64,000 nt of DNA, from positions 12,675,601 to 12,739,600 of the forward strand of contig CM049319.1 of the NCBI GenBank assembly GCA_026874595.1, given 5' to 3'. Made by a program: the position numbers and the translations under genes. Numbering within the stretch: the stretch's first letter is position 1; every line of letters begins with the position of its first letter. Shown here one piece after another: positions 38,401 through 48,055 of the stretch. A model generated the notes under the pieces. The model was given only the letters and a program-made list of their open reading frames with translations, did not search any database and had not been told where the DNA came from. The DNA comes from Sipunculus nudus (Eukaryota; Annelida; Sipuncula; Golfingiida; Sipunculidae).

Positions 38401-41036
38401 ATTGAACTAATGGCATAAGATAAAGCACATATTATTGCAAATGTTCATGAACCTTTCAGGTCAAGGGACACCTTACCTTTATTTCTTTTCTTGGGGGAAG
38501 AATCTGTGGACATATATTTTTCTTGTTTAAAAAATGGCTGATGTGCTGCAGTTTTCATCCGGCAGAAGAACGACCTCCGTGCTCCTGAACAGAGTGGGGA
38601 CTGCTTCTGTGGCATTTCTGTTTTTACTGGCATCATGGCTGAAATGAAGTTAACATTTATCACTATCAGTTTGTACACAATAATAATCATGAAATTTTTC
38701 TTGAGACACAACCTCTGTCAGTTACAATTAGTAGTGTGCCTATTAATAGATTATAGTGATGATTTTTCATTGATTGAATTTGTTGCATTTTGCATAATCA
38801 CCCACTAACGATTATGTATTTACACACCTGCGACAAATATAAGTTTATAGGAATTTTAGGCCTCATATATAAAATATATAGAGTTTTACTTGCTACACAC
38901 CATGATTTAAACTATTCCTAAGTTTGTTTAAAAGGATTAGATAGCTGTATTTAAAGAAGGCTTCTCTTAGAGGAACAGTTCAACAAAAGAGCTGCATTTT
39001 TTTTCAATTATAATAGGTGTACGTATCAATTATAAATCAGTTATAACCATAATATCAGAAACACAATTATAATGCAGTTAAAAAAAATATAGAAGATTAT
39101 GGTCTAAATGCTGGAAAACAGATAATTTTTGTAGGAATTATAGTTGGTGGAAGCCCTGATGTCAGCCGAAGTATCTAGAACAAATGGTTACAAATGGTTA
39201 CAATGGCGCTATCTAGATCAAATGGCTAACAGGAAGACGGACTGACTAAGTGAAGACTAACAGACAAGAAAAAAAGATGGGTATTGCTCAAGCACAGCAT
39301 GAAAGATAGTCAGAAGAGCTAAAGATAGAAGGATTGTACATATACAGTTGAAAACATGCCTGTTTTTTTTTAATGAAAAAATAATAAATATATCTATTTC
39401 ATAATTCATTACATTATTATATTTTTTACAAAACATCTATTATATATTTGAGTGAAACGTAAAGTGGGATTGGACCATATTGGCAAATATCCTTCTTCTG
39501 GTCCAGAAAATGTGTCAATGATTTAAGGTCAAACAGGTACAAAGAACCACCAGTCAGAATAACTGATCATCACCTGAACATCATCAGTTGATGACAGTCA
39601 GGTACATAGGACAGATTTTCTGCAATTTGGCTGACGGATTGTTTTTTTTCAAAGAGTGTCTAAAAATCAAGCAACTGGTAATTAGAGATAGACAATTGTC
39701 ACAGTAATGAGCCTTTGACATTTAGAAATGGCCTGAAACCTTGCGTTAAATCCTACACAGACTGCCTTGTTAGTCTCGGCTAATCTGATCAACGTAGACT
39801 AATTCCCTGCTCATTACTGGCTTCTTACAATCAATGTCCTGAAGCCATGGAAGGCAGGTAACAGTCTAGAGAGATAATATAGGTAGGGCAGCATTTACAA
39901 AAGCTGTGGGTGTTGTACCTAAACAGTTGTAATTTTGAAACATCCATTAAAATTTGTGTAGACCACACAGTTTTACAGTATAATTAATTTTTTTATCTAC
40001 ATGGTTAAATTAATCATTGACAGCTAGTGCGGTCAAACTCATTGCAGCACAGTTAATCAACAGGAAAATTCAGTGCAGCCACCCAGGGATTTTATTACCC
40101 AGAGGTAGAAGAAATTGCCAAAAATTCCAACAAGTATGATTAAATAAGCAAAAGACATAAAATGTTTTGCAGATATTTTGTTGTTCATGTCTGGTACCTT
40201 CATAAAGAAATTTAATATTCTGTCTTATCTATGAAGACTTACTTTTTGTATTGTACATGTGCAGGCTCCTGTCAAAGTCCCTATTGGTTTACATGTTGAT
40301 TCAGTTGATCCCAAATACACCAGACAACTGACCTAACCACCACAGCCCTTATGACCCACCCCTTCGACCTAATTAAGCTAGTGAGCTCCCAAAACATTCT
40401 CACATAGAAGGCTTTCCATGCCTATGGTTCTAATAGCAGTTTTTATACAACAACAGTGAAGTCACGTTATGTAACAAAGGTTGGTTGTGTATGAAGTAGC
40501 ACTGACTGACATCATCATCAGTTGTCTCATAGGTATTCAGTTTAGAGCAAGACATTCACTTCACATTCAGTGGAATAACTCCTGCAACTTTTGGCCAAGA
40601 AGTTTTCATTCTGTCTCCTTTGCACAAAAAAATATCCATGAAAAACATGCAGACATAGGTATTGGTACAGACTAGACATGTTCTGTTTGGGAGAGTTGGC
40701 CAAATTATGCAAGTTTTGCACTTGTCAGGTAATTGACTGTCTACATTGCCAATGGTAACTTGATTGGTTGCCTGCAACTGCTCTTCTCATGATCATTCAT
40801 TGAATATGCGATTACAGTCACATCGAGTTCATAGTTAGGTAAACTGACCAAACACAATTACCAGTAATGTACATTTTTCTGGGAAACATTCATCTTGAAA
40901 TAGATGCTGTCTACTTACTTTTTGCATCAATAAGACGTTCCCTTGGTGACAAATCTGATGAGGTCAACTGTTCTTTGACCTTTGTGATGTCACGGGGATG
41001 CAAAATATCGAACAAACTCTGACCAATGAGCTCACT
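20298..41036 (-). CDS. ARNTL: BMAL1/ARNTL (cycle) circadian bHLH-PAS transcription factor, ten 3' exons; 5' end not in window
   Basis: Positive arm of the circadian clock: nuclear, pairs with CLOCK on E-boxes. Exons in transcription order are 41036-40919, 38638-38477, 35751-35505, 26857-26751, 24823-24673, 24170-24082, 23428-23329, 22547-22426, 21296-21219 and 20482-20298; they total 1359 nt with every splice phase matching. They encode the PAS-A end ([29 protein letters not shown]), the linker [17 protein letters not shown] ([76 protein letters not shown]), the [18 protein letters not shown] helix and the hallmark tail [19 protein letters not shown] then stop. bHLH and most of PAS-A are missing from the window; the next intron would exceed 22.9 kb. 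ARNT is excluded by the C-terminal tail. Confidence 0.96.
20483..21218 (-). other. BMAL1 intron, no feature seen
   Basis: AT-rich intron of 0.7 kb without recognised repeat. Confidence 0.75.
21219..21296 (-). CDS. ARNTL: BMAL1 exon
   Basis: 78 nt, phase 1 at both ends, acceptor TTGCAG, donor GTATGT. Encodes [19 protein letters not shown] then ITLPSR, a poorly conserved linker. Symmetric, so it could be skipped without frameshift. Confidence 0.85.
21297..22425 (-). other. BMAL1 intron, no feature seen
   Basis: AT-rich intron of 1.1 kb. The 72-residue ORF inside shows no domain signal. Confidence 0.7.
22426..22547 (-). CDS. ARNTL: BMAL1 exon
   Basis: 122 nt, acceptor TTTCAG, donor GTAAGT. 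Encodes [19 protein letters not shown] then [20 protein letters not shown], a linker region. The plus-strand ORF over it is its shadow. Confidence 0.86.
22548..23328 (-). other. BMAL1 intron, no feature seen
   Basis: 0.8 kb, AT-rich, nothing recognised. Confidence 0.7.
23329..23428 (-). CDS. ARNTL: BMAL1 exon with [12 protein letters not shown] motif
   Basis: 100 nt, acceptor ATTACAG, donor GTGAGA. Encodes [20 protein letters not shown] then AEEAIEMQR, matching the vertebrate GAGKIGRMIAEEIMEIHR segment after PAS-B. Confidence 0.95.
23429..24081 (-). other. BMAL1 intron, no feature seen
   Basis: 0.65 kb, nothing recognised. Confidence 0.7.
24082..24170 (-). CDS. ARNTL: BMAL1 exon (Ser/Asp-rich linker)
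   Basis: 89 nt, acceptor TTTACAG, donor GTAAGT. Encodes [19 protein letters not shown] then EDLDCSDLT. Acidic and serine-rich, little conserved, supported by phase and splice sites. Confidence 0.86.
24306..24710 (-). repeat. 60-bp minisatellite built from the BMAL1 PAS-B exon/5' splice site junction
   Basis: Seven units of exactly 60 bp; the rightmost is the genuine exon end. On the transcribed strand each unit reads GAAATAGAATATATCATTTC ... ACACAGTATTCAG followed by GTAAACC and ACCTTGTC. About 38 nt copy the exon ([11 protein letters not shown]) and ~22 nt copy the intron start including the donor. Units differ at one or two bases (CTGAC/CAGAC, ACACTGG/ACATGGG), so amplification is fairly recent. 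In-frame readthrough of the true donor stops immediately (AGG TAA). Long ORFs on both strands here are repeat readthrough. Confidence 0.93.
24673..24823 (-). CDS. ARNTL: BMAL1 PAS-B exon
   Basis: 151 nt, acceptor TTGCAG, donor GTAAAC. Encodes [37 protein letters not shown] and [13 protein letters not shown], the second half of PAS-B. Where vertebrate BMAL1 has SRWFSF this protein reads KAAMLSF. Confidence 0.96.
24824..26750 (-). other. BMAL1 intron
   Basis: 1.9 kb; contains a truncated family 3 element (26055-26668), otherwise AT-rich. Confidence 0.75.
26055..26668 (+). mobile_element. Family 3 element, 5'-truncated copy
   Basis: Begins within a tandem unit (GTTGGGCACCACCAGTCATG), keeps a GTAGGTGGTGCCACTTGTC half-unit (26328-26346) and the right end with CAGTATCCACAAAACC and CAGCAGATACAAATATG, matching 34361-34396. 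Confidence 0.65.
26751..26857 (-). CDS. ARNTL: BMAL1 PAS-B exon (LPQELLGTS)
   Basis: 107 nt, donor GTGAGC. Encodes [20 protein letters not shown] then [14 protein letters not shown], matching vertebrate [20 protein letters not shown]. This is the most diagnostic exon for BMAL/cycle. Confidence 0.97.
27395..27985 (+). repeat. Purine-rich degenerate repeat
   Basis: Strand-asymmetric run of GGAAAAAGTAGGACA-like pieces (27400-27665) with a second block at 27900-27985 (GTAGGAAAAAGTAGGAATTG). Spacing ~30-35 bp but irregular. On the transcribed BMAL1 strand it is pyrimidine-rich. Confidence 0.65.
28713..28897. mobile_element. MITE with TA-flanked inverted ends, copy 2
   Basis: Left end TACAGAGAAACCTGTGTAAA and inverted right end TACTGTGGAACTTGTCTGAA, flanked by TA, with GACCA(C) repeats inside. 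Relative of 11968-12132. Confidence 0.65.
30276..32866 (+). mobile_element. Family 1 element (pearl/Helentron-like), uninterrupted reference copy
   Basis: Left end ACAAGGGACCTATGGGTCAC with GCTCAGCTG; right end a GGACGG/GGACAGAC microsatellite (32781-32815) then CTATAGCTCAG...AGTCAGCTGAGCTA. The short inverted pair GCTCAGCTG / CAGCTGAGC lies just inside both ends. The interior holds a tandem pair of ~665-bp units (ACAGGAAACAAACGTGCCAT at 31581, ACAGGAAAAAAACGTGTCAT at 32253). No ORF with domain signal. It lacks the LINE present in the copy at 55354. Confidence 0.75.
32940..34397 (+). mobile_element. Family 3 tandem-core element, most complete copy
   Basis: Left AACTAGAATACGGGTAGTC and GTGTATTCGCC; right end a GC-rich CGCGGCGGCGGC stretch (34337-34348) and hairpin TATCCGCAAAAC / GTTTTGGCGGATA ending about 34390. 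The interior has alternating half-units ending GGTGGCGCCACCTGTCACAA and GGTGGTGCCACCATTTTTTG (period of a full unit ~280-300 bp; last two nearly identical). Confidence 0.75.
34541..35418 (+). mobile_element. Family 1 element, short-unit subfamily
   Basis: Left ACAAGTGACCCATGGGTCAT, right GGCCGGACGGACAAACAGTG then ATAGCTTAAATGAC and AGTCAGCTGAGCTAAAAA. The interior is two ~305-bp units (GAGCCCCATAGCT at 34928 and 35227). Lies just outside a BMAL1 exon (35505), about 90 bp from its donor. Confidence 0.75.
35505..35751 (-). CDS. ARNTL: BMAL1 exon (linker and start of PAS-B)
   Basis: 247 nt, acceptor ATTTCAG, donor GTGAGT. Encodes [40 protein letters not shown] and [17 protein letters not shown]. 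The [11 protein letters not shown] and SRHSIDGKF motifs are near-identical to vertebrate BMAL1. Confidence 0.97.
36560..37397 (+). mobile_element. Family 5 element, left boundary uncertain
   Basis: Right end: GGACGGACGGACAGAC microsatellite (37298-37352) then hairpin TAGGGCACCCGC-TTTTCAA-GTGGGGCCCTA (37368-37397) plus AAAA. The interior has 2-3 units of ~130-145 bp (GAGTTATTGCATTAACATCA at 36652, variants at 36780 and 36925, each with GTCAYCCATCTTC nearby). The left end is a guess. Confidence 0.6.
37462..37830 (+). mobile_element. Family 1 fragment (left end plus one internal piece)
   Basis: ACAAGGGACCCTTGGGTCAC with GCTCAGCTG at the left. A 37740-37828 piece matches the 32530-32620 segment (TTGTTATTAGGCAGTCCTGA). 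The right end is missing. Confidence 0.6.
38063..38341 (+). repeat. Dispersed repeat R1, copy 2
   Basis: Second copy of the 440-716 repeat, same orientation, with GTCACCTGGTGGCCATACCA and CAGAACCATAACAATGTA landmarks. Confidence 0.7.
38477..38638 (-). CDS. ARNTL: BMAL1 exon (PAS-A end and inter-PAS linker)
   Basis: 162 nt, acceptor TTTCAG, donor GTAAGG. Encodes [20 protein letters not shown] then [20 protein letters not shown] and [21 protein letters not shown] is a BMAL signature in PAS-A. The basic SPKKRNK could be a nuclear localisation patch (inference). Confidence 0.96.
38639..40918 (-). other. BMAL1 intron
   Basis: 2.3 kb. Repeat R2 copy 2 at 38820-39140; the rest shows nothing recognised. 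Confidence 0.7.
38820..39140 (+). repeat. Dispersed repeat R2, copy 2
   Basis: Matches 14270-14640 by ordered short landmarks (GTTTATAGGAATTTTA; AATATAGAAGATTATGGTCT). Moderately diverged. Confidence 0.5.
40919..41036 (-). CDS. ARNTL: BMAL1 exon (PAS-A)
   Basis: 118 nt, acceptor GTTTCAG, phase 0 start, donor GTAAGT. Encodes [20 protein letters not shown] then [19 protein letters not shown], very close to vertebrate [20 protein letters not shown]. It is the most 5' exon I can find. Confidence 0.97.
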
Positions 41037-41189
41037 CTGAAACAGAGAAACTACAATGTGTTAAATATCATAACAAAATTAATATAAAAGGTAAAGGTTG
41101 GTTAATGGTCTGAAATCTCTCAAGTCTCTCATCCAACTTTACACTTTGTCTTCCTGGTCTTCAGTGGCCTGTTAATTCTTGTAGCTTTC

Positions 41190-41385
41190 TTTGGCTAACA
41201 GGAGAGCATACTCCTTAGCACACATCTTGATAGACATAACAGGGTTGGCCATCCTAGACATTTTGCTTGCCGTCACTTTTGCCAGGAGTCTTTAAGAGGA
41301 AGGCAGTCTGAACAGGATGTAAACTCAAAACCCTTGTAGCCACAAGTCCAGCATCCTAACCAATTAGGCAACCATGTTCAACAGC
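41190..41385 (-). mobile_element. tRNA-derived SINE
   Basis: Read on minus from about 41380: GGTTGCCTAATTGGTTAGGA (A-box-like, tRNA D-arm), then GCTGGACTTGTGGCTACAAG (anticodon-arm-like) and GGGTTTTGAGTTTACATCC (B-box-like), followed by a non-tRNA tail. The tRNA fold is imperfect, so this is a SINE relic rather than a working tRNA gene. Confidence 0.6.
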
Positions 41386-43460
41386 TAAATTTACTAATGA
41401 AATAAGGTGTTACCTGTTCACCTTTTAAGTCATATTATATAACATACTTGGAAATATGAATTGAAAATAATGACAGGAGTTTCCCTTAGAAGAATTAGTT
41501 AACCTCATATATCTATTATACTCCAGTATACAAATGAGTGTATGTGGAACATTGACCAGTAAAAGTATATTAAACCTAATAACATTCACTAGAAAAAATT
41601 GCTTCAGTTCTGTTGATAATATGCAAGCTACCTTAAAAATTAACTGATGATATTCAATCAATTGGAATCCAGATAAAATTATTTTGATTATAATTTTATT
41701 ACATGTACTATCCCAAAACCCAAGGTTAGCTATGTTGAGACAATTTATTGTGCTCATGTTCTAGCTTCACTGGCACAGAAACAAAAATGGCCACAACAAA
41801 GGGCAGCATTTATATCACATTGTTCCTTTACCTGCTAAATTAAAATAACATCAATTGTGGTAAACCTCTAGTTTTCATTTAAAACTGAGTCTATAATTTA
41901 CTGCTGAAGTAATAACTGAATCAATAATCGAAGGTAAAGAGTCATTTAACTGATCTGACCAAAGACTCCTTATAATTCACAGACCAAATGGCTAGTTCAT
42001 TTCTCAAATTGTAAACTGTTTTGCCACTGGTGGAGGAGTGTGGTCTGTGAGGGCTGTTGAACTAAAACAGAGTTGATGCTGAAACATTCTTGTCCCATGA
42101 AAGAATGCAAACCATGTAGTGCTGTAAAGATGGTGCCCAGGATTGTTAACCTGTATTGCTCAAGGGAACTTTTTATCAATGAAAATGTGTCTTGAAATCA
42201 TGCCATACTATGCTGACTTGCTGCCAACTTTCATGAAACAGCATGTCTTTGTTCTTAGTGGTGTCATGTAACCACGCGTCATGGGGGGGGGGGGGGTGAT
42301 GATCATATAAGATAAGCTGTTGAAGTAAAAGATATGCCATCAAACCCCATAAAATGTTTCAACACTCACCCTGGGGTTATTTATGCTGGGATTTGCACTA
42401 AATTTTGATCACTTGTTGAGTTTTCCCACAAAATTTGTAATTTTTAAAAATCAAATCCATTTCACCGTTCTTCAGATATCATGTTGATACACATACAGAA
42501 TCAACAGGAAACAATAAATTAGTGGAGGGTTAATTAATTTAATGTCCCCAAGGCTATCTTAAATCAAAGTTAAATGACAGTATATGATCCTGAGCTATGA
42601 AATATCAGACATCTTAATTCAGCATATCATCCTTTATCCATTAAATAGTAATTTAGAATATATCAGGAGTGTCAAATAAATTCCTCAACTCATTTATATT
42701 ACTGAAATTAAGACTACCAAAAACCTATTTCCAATGTGCAATATACTAGATTCAGTAACCAGAAATCAATTTAAGTTATATTACTGTTTTTTTTTCTGTG
42801 TTTAAATTTGTTTACCTAATTTTGATCTCTGTTGTGTTATTGCAATTTTATCTAATCAATGAGATTGGATGAAGTTAGCCCCCACATACATCTGTAAAAC
42901 AATGTTATCTAACCACTGAAATTTGATGAAGTTAGCCTCCACACACGTACAAAAAAAAATAATCCAAGAAATCATGGCATCTTTTTTTATTGCCTGCCCT
43001 GTTGTTCAAGTTAACCTAACAACATATTATATAAATATACCACTTGGCCTGGGGAGCCCCCTACATTTTGCATTTTAATTATTGGTAACTCATAAATCCT
43101 ATCATTTGAGTTTTTAAGCTTTTAACAAAACATTCTAACAAATGATACCTTCTGGCATATACCAGAATATTCTGTTTTTATTCACATAAGTATACCTCAG
43201 GAAAGCTTCTCATTATTATTTTTATTAACTGCTACAGATTCAAAGAGAAGTAGTTATAATTATTCACCTCCATTCCCCCCCCCCCCCCCCCAGTTTTTGT
43301 TTTGGCAAATTCAACAAAAAACAAGCCAAGCTAAGGAATACTGGGGACATACACCCAACCCCCCCTCTTCTCAAATCCCTGGGTCTGCCACTGTTGTCTA
43401 AAGCTGTTTCTTTGTGTGTGCATATGTGTATTTGTGTGAAAAAATGCTGCATTTCCATAA

Positions 43461-43463
<3 letters not shown>

Positions 43464-43502
<39 letters not shown>
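43464..43502. repeat. (TA)n microsatellite
   Basis: About 19 TA repeats. A similar shorter TA run lies at 51862-51900. Confidence 0.95.
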
Positions 43503-43506
<4 letters not shown>

Positions 43507-44449
43507 GCTTAATATTGGTGGCAGCTATATTGTCACACAAAATAAAATCTGGAAAAATTGTTGATGTTAGTAGTTTTCATACCCTTTTGCAGAAGGGTTT
43601 AAGCATTTCATGAAAATAAAATACCCTGCATTTCACAAATGACACAATAATGAATTTTTAAAATTCCAGGATAATTATTTTAACTTACTTCCAGTCTGAC
43701 ACAATCTTCAGATTATTTGCAGTGCTCAACAGTTACAGTAACAAGAGCATTGCAAATGGTGCATAATATGCCCATTGCATATATTGTGACCTCTGACCTC
43801 ATTAAATATGTGTGAATTTCGCTGAGAATTCAAGTCTCCCAGTGTGACTCAGTTTTAACATAAGACAGAGTATCACAGAACAACTAATTTATCCTTTAGT
43901 TACCAAATGCCTTGAATTTCCTTTATTAAAGCATTTTTTAAAAAAATTCCCTTACTTTTCCTTCATGTTAGAATCATTCCCACAATTAAGTTCACCTTTG
44001 ATTGGGCAATGTTGTCATAATTTGGGGATGGTGTATATGTGAAATTCCAGCCGTGATCACATTTCAAGACTTGAATATGACAGGGCTTAATTATTATGAA
44101 TATGTTATCAATATATGTTTTTTAACATTGCAGAGTGGTTATAATTATCAATGTGTCTGGTATGAAGTTTACATAAATATTATTCTTAGAGTAATTATAT
44201 TCATGAAATTAATTATTCACTGACTGCCAGATAATTATATAAAATGGAAGTTATATTAAGGTGTGCAAGAGAACAAGAAAACTATCGATTGAATATAGCA
44301 GCATATAAGGCTTCATGCACCAAATAATGTTGTGCAGTAAGTATAGAATATATCACGCAAGCTTAAAATAGATTTGCTGACTCAAATGACAAAATTAGCA
44401 CATTTCAGATTAAAAAGATGGTCAACTGAACTAATCAGGATACACCCAT

Positions 44450-44830
44450 GCATGATGCCTTTTGAATCTCAGACCTCATTAAATATGCTTGAATTTTGAC
44501 AATAATTTAATTCAGGGGAGAAACTCTATTGGTTAATAATCATAATGAGTTTCATGAAAATCGATCCATCGATTTTTGCTGTCTTCAAAATAACAGCAAA
44601 GTATGGTGACCTCTGACCTCATTCAATATGCATGGATTTTGCCAGAAATCAAACTTAGGTGAGATATAATACTGATTAATATTTCTATTGAGTTTCATCA
44701 AAATCCATCATATTCCTGGTAAGTTATCACAGTGACACCATGAAGTAGTTTGGTGACCTCTGACATCATGAAATAATTGCAGACTTTGCAAGACTTTGCA
44801 ACTCCTAAGACAATCTATTGGTAAGGCTTT
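44450..44830. repeat. ~143-147-bp tandem repeat with nuclear-receptor-like DR1 motif
   Basis: Three units with GACCTCATT-like cores at 44472, 44615 and 44762, each followed by AATATGC-like and ATTTTG-like sequence. An isolated fourth relative lies at 43780-43860. Two of the four carry GTGACCTCTGACCTCA (43787 and 44607), which is AGGTCA-G-AGGTCA inverted. Confidence 0.65.
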
Positions 44831-45974
44831 ATAATGACAAAAATATACATTTTCAAGAAATTTAGGTAAAACAAACTTTAGAACAATCTGTGTTGACTAA
44901 TAGATTCATTCCTAAGTTTACTACACATGTGGGCTGTAGAGCTATTAGATATATATTAGCAAGTGTCAGGCCTATATACCAATTGAGAGGATGTACAGGT
45001 CTATATTTGATCAGAAATTTCATACTCCTAATGGTAAACCAATTTTTACTGATGACTGATCATGAAATTACAAATGATTCCCAACACTTCTCAAAAGTGA
45101 CTAATAATCAATCATTGTTTGCTGATATGATTTGGTGATTTCAAAATAGTGGACTGTTGGTTGCAACTGTGAGGTGGTCATGAGGCAGGGTCCACAGTAC
45201 TTGGAAAGAGTAACCAATTTCATACATTTCCAATGATTTCCCAGATGGGTGAGCTCTGGACAGGTATAAATTATTCATAATTTAACATAATATATAACAA
45301 CATATTGGTTTTAGGTATATGTATATTACATGTATTAGTTAGTATATACTTCTTCCCTCTGAACCTTTTATCTTGATACAAATACTGATTTCCAGCAGCA
45401 GGCAAATACCTGATTTGCCATTTAGGGAATATACTTCAAAATAGTAAGTGTAAAATCATAAATATTAATTTTAATGTTATTTTCTCTCCTTTTTTATATC
45501 TGGGGTTATTATAAATGTTACATTACTTGGAAAGTATATCTAAAATCTTTTACCTCAGCCAGGTGACAGATAAACACTCTTTTTGGAACCACTGATTTGT
45601 CTGTCAGTAACTGTTATCATAAATCTATGAACATATTTTATTACATTCCATGGTGGGTTTGGGTTACATCCAAAGAATAAACCATTCCATTTTGGAGATT
45701 TTTTTTCCCTCGCAAAGAAAATTGGACAGAAATTGCAAGTGGTCTTTTGATCAAGGGATGTGACACTTGTTTAAATCTTGTTACTCTCACATTAAGTTGA
45801 TAATCTGACCAATGACAGCAGTGTATGAGTGATAATCGTAGTATTTACCAAAAGTATTGAGTTTACCAGTGTAACTTTTTTTTATATTACATCGAATCTG
45901 AAAAGAAGACTGTTTTTATATAAACCTATTTATATTACATGGATTGTACAAATAGTTATTATAACTAATCGTAG

Positions 45975-46165
45975 AACTTTCATTTGCTCAGTTGGTGGAG
46001 TTTGGTAGTCTGTTATGGTGAAGGAAACTGGATAATGCAAAGAAAACCACCGACCTTGGATAGGAAATTACCATCCACTCTCATGGCCACTACAGAGTTC
46101 GAACCCAGGTCGCCAGCAAAGAGAGCTGTGGGTTTTACCCCTGGCCTGTCCGGGCCCCATTTCAC
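45975..46165 (+). mobile_element. SINE-like segment with tRNA boxes
   Basis: GCTCAGTTGGTGGAG (45988-46002) resembles an A box and GAGTTCGAACCCAGG (46097-46111) a B box. Spacing is too wide for a tRNA. The middle contains a GAAACTGG...AAGAAAACCACCGACCT motif resembling conserved SINE domains of several animals, as far as I recall. Confidence 0.4.
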
Positions 46166-46252
46166 AGTTTTATTCAAATATGTAATTTAATAAGGGTTTC
46201 TAATATGAAGTTTAAGCTGATTGTACATGTCAATCAATTTTTCATGAACCTT

Positions 46253-46540
46253 GGAGGATAGAGTTCATACCAGTAGGTGGCTCAGAGTACTGAACTAGCT
46301 GTAAATGGAGTTCATGCTAGTGCGTGGCTCAGAGTACTGACCCAGCCATAGATAGAGTTCATACCAGTAGGTGGCTCAGAGTACTGAACCAGACGTAGAT
46401 AGAGTTCACACCAGTAGGTGGCTCAGAGTACTGAACCAGACGTAGATAGAGTTCACACCAGTAGGTGGCTCAGAGTACTGAACCAGACGTAGATAGAGTT
46501 CATACCAGCACATGGCTCAGAGTGCTGAACCAGCTTTATA
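46253..46540 (+). repeat. 47-bp minisatellite
   Basis: Six units; GAGTTC starts at 46261, 46308, 46355, 46402, 46449 and 46496, exactly 47 bp apart. Unit core: GTAGGTGGCTCAGAGTACTG then AACCAGACGTAGATAGA. Units 3-5 are nearly identical. Confidence 0.95.
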
Positions 46541-48055
46541 CTATGCCATCCATTTATCACCTACTGTGACAAACAACATACAAAATTATGAAATAATTAC
46601 CCTATTATCACTGGCTTGCATGCTCAAGCTTATATGCATGGGTAGTGGCCACTTTGTGTAGAAAATGATCTTATAAACAGTTAATATTGCTTTAGTTGTT
46701 ACAAGAAGGTAGTCGTTTGACCAAGTTGTTACTCAAAACAGGTACAGATGTATAAGGGGGAAACTTTATGGTGTAAATATCTGGATCAGGCAAAAGTTGA
46801 TCTATATCAGAGGTATATGCCTGCTTTATATGATATTAACAGCCTCATTTTATATATTCCTACAATAACCGCACAGTAATGAGGTGTTACTGTTAGCCAC
46901 TTGAATGACTGGATAACAAACAACTGACAACAAAATGTGAACTACCTTCTACTAATTTTAATTAAATATTCTCATGGAACATGAAAATTTCATTCAGCAC
47001 AGTCCACAAGTATTCTACTTATGTCAATCTTGCTGCTAAAATTAACATTATGAGATAAACTGCTAATTAAAATCTATATATGGCACCTAGAATATGATAA
47101 TTTCTTTAAGGAAAGCTCACAGGTATTCAAAGTTACCAGGTGTGTATAAATGACTCATTTATTATATCAGATCTAACATAATTTACACAGCTGAAGGTGT
47201 CAACAAATCTGAGTTCATGGTTTTTTTCTATAAATTAATTTACAAGAGACTTCTAAAACATGACTTAAAACTGAGAATGATGAATATCTGCGTGTGTGTA
47301 TACCTGAGAAACATTCTGTTCCTGAATCAATCATTCCACACATATTAAAGTTTATAATGCAGTGATTACACAGCTGTTAAAAAAGAATATTGAAATTAGT
47401 CAAATGACATTTATGCTCTTTACATAGCATTTATCTATAGGCCTGGTACTATCTATATCTTAAGTGCTGTTTGTTTTGGCCTGTTTTTCATGGTCCCTAC
47501 ACAAGAGAGGAGCACTGTATTTTAGACCAATCAGATGAGACCTGGTGCTATAAGTAACATCCTCTATGATAGGCTGAAATGGTCACATGATTTACAGCAA
47601 ATATAACCTATTTTGTTTGCCAATTAATAACAGCCAAGAATGCCACAAACTGTTGCACAGTATGAAACATACCATAAAACGGTGATCAAGTGGGGCTTGA
47701 AGCGCAGCCATGTTTTGTGAACTGGCATTTGACTGGCTTCTAGTCACCTCACACGCACAGTGTTTTTCAGCAGACAACAACCTGCCACCTGGTGGCTCAG
47801 TCCATCATAATCTGTCATTCCAGGCAGCGGTAAAATGAGTAGTTTCTTCAGAAGGGCAAGATTTCCATTGCCTCCGGAGCGTAAACAACATTTGAAAGGG
47901 TTGTCGAAAGGAAAAACTGTGGACAATAAGTGGCAATGATGGAGTATTAAACAGCACGAAAACAAGTAAAAGAATAACAGGTGGCGCAATCAGTTTCCGG
48001 TACATGACAACACTATCCAAGATCTTCGGTCAAGTTGATTTTTGGACCAATCAAT

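Larger units (their letters stand above)
35752..38476 (-). other. BMAL1 intron
   Basis: 2.7 kb with a family 5 right end, a family 1 fragment and repeat R1 copy 2; the first 800 bp shows nothing recognisable. Confidence 0.75.
41037..47919 (-). other. BMAL1 upstream intron (or 5' region), low-copy part
   Basis: No bHLH or further PAS-A exon was found in any frame. Contains a SINE, microsatellite, tandem repeats and a SINE-like segment listed separately; also poly-G at 42284-42297 and poly-C at 43276-43292. The remainder is AT-rich without recognised features. Confidence 0.6.

Noticed and set aside
41190-41385. Functional tRNA gene on the minus strand
   Set aside because: A- and B-box-like segments are present but the arms do not pair properly and a non-tRNA tail follows; a SINE is a better explanation.
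47592-48020. Minus-strand ORFs of 62-81 residues as a possible missing BMAL1 5' exon
   Set aside because: Translations show no bHLH or PAS-A similarity and overlap a family 4 repeat unit.
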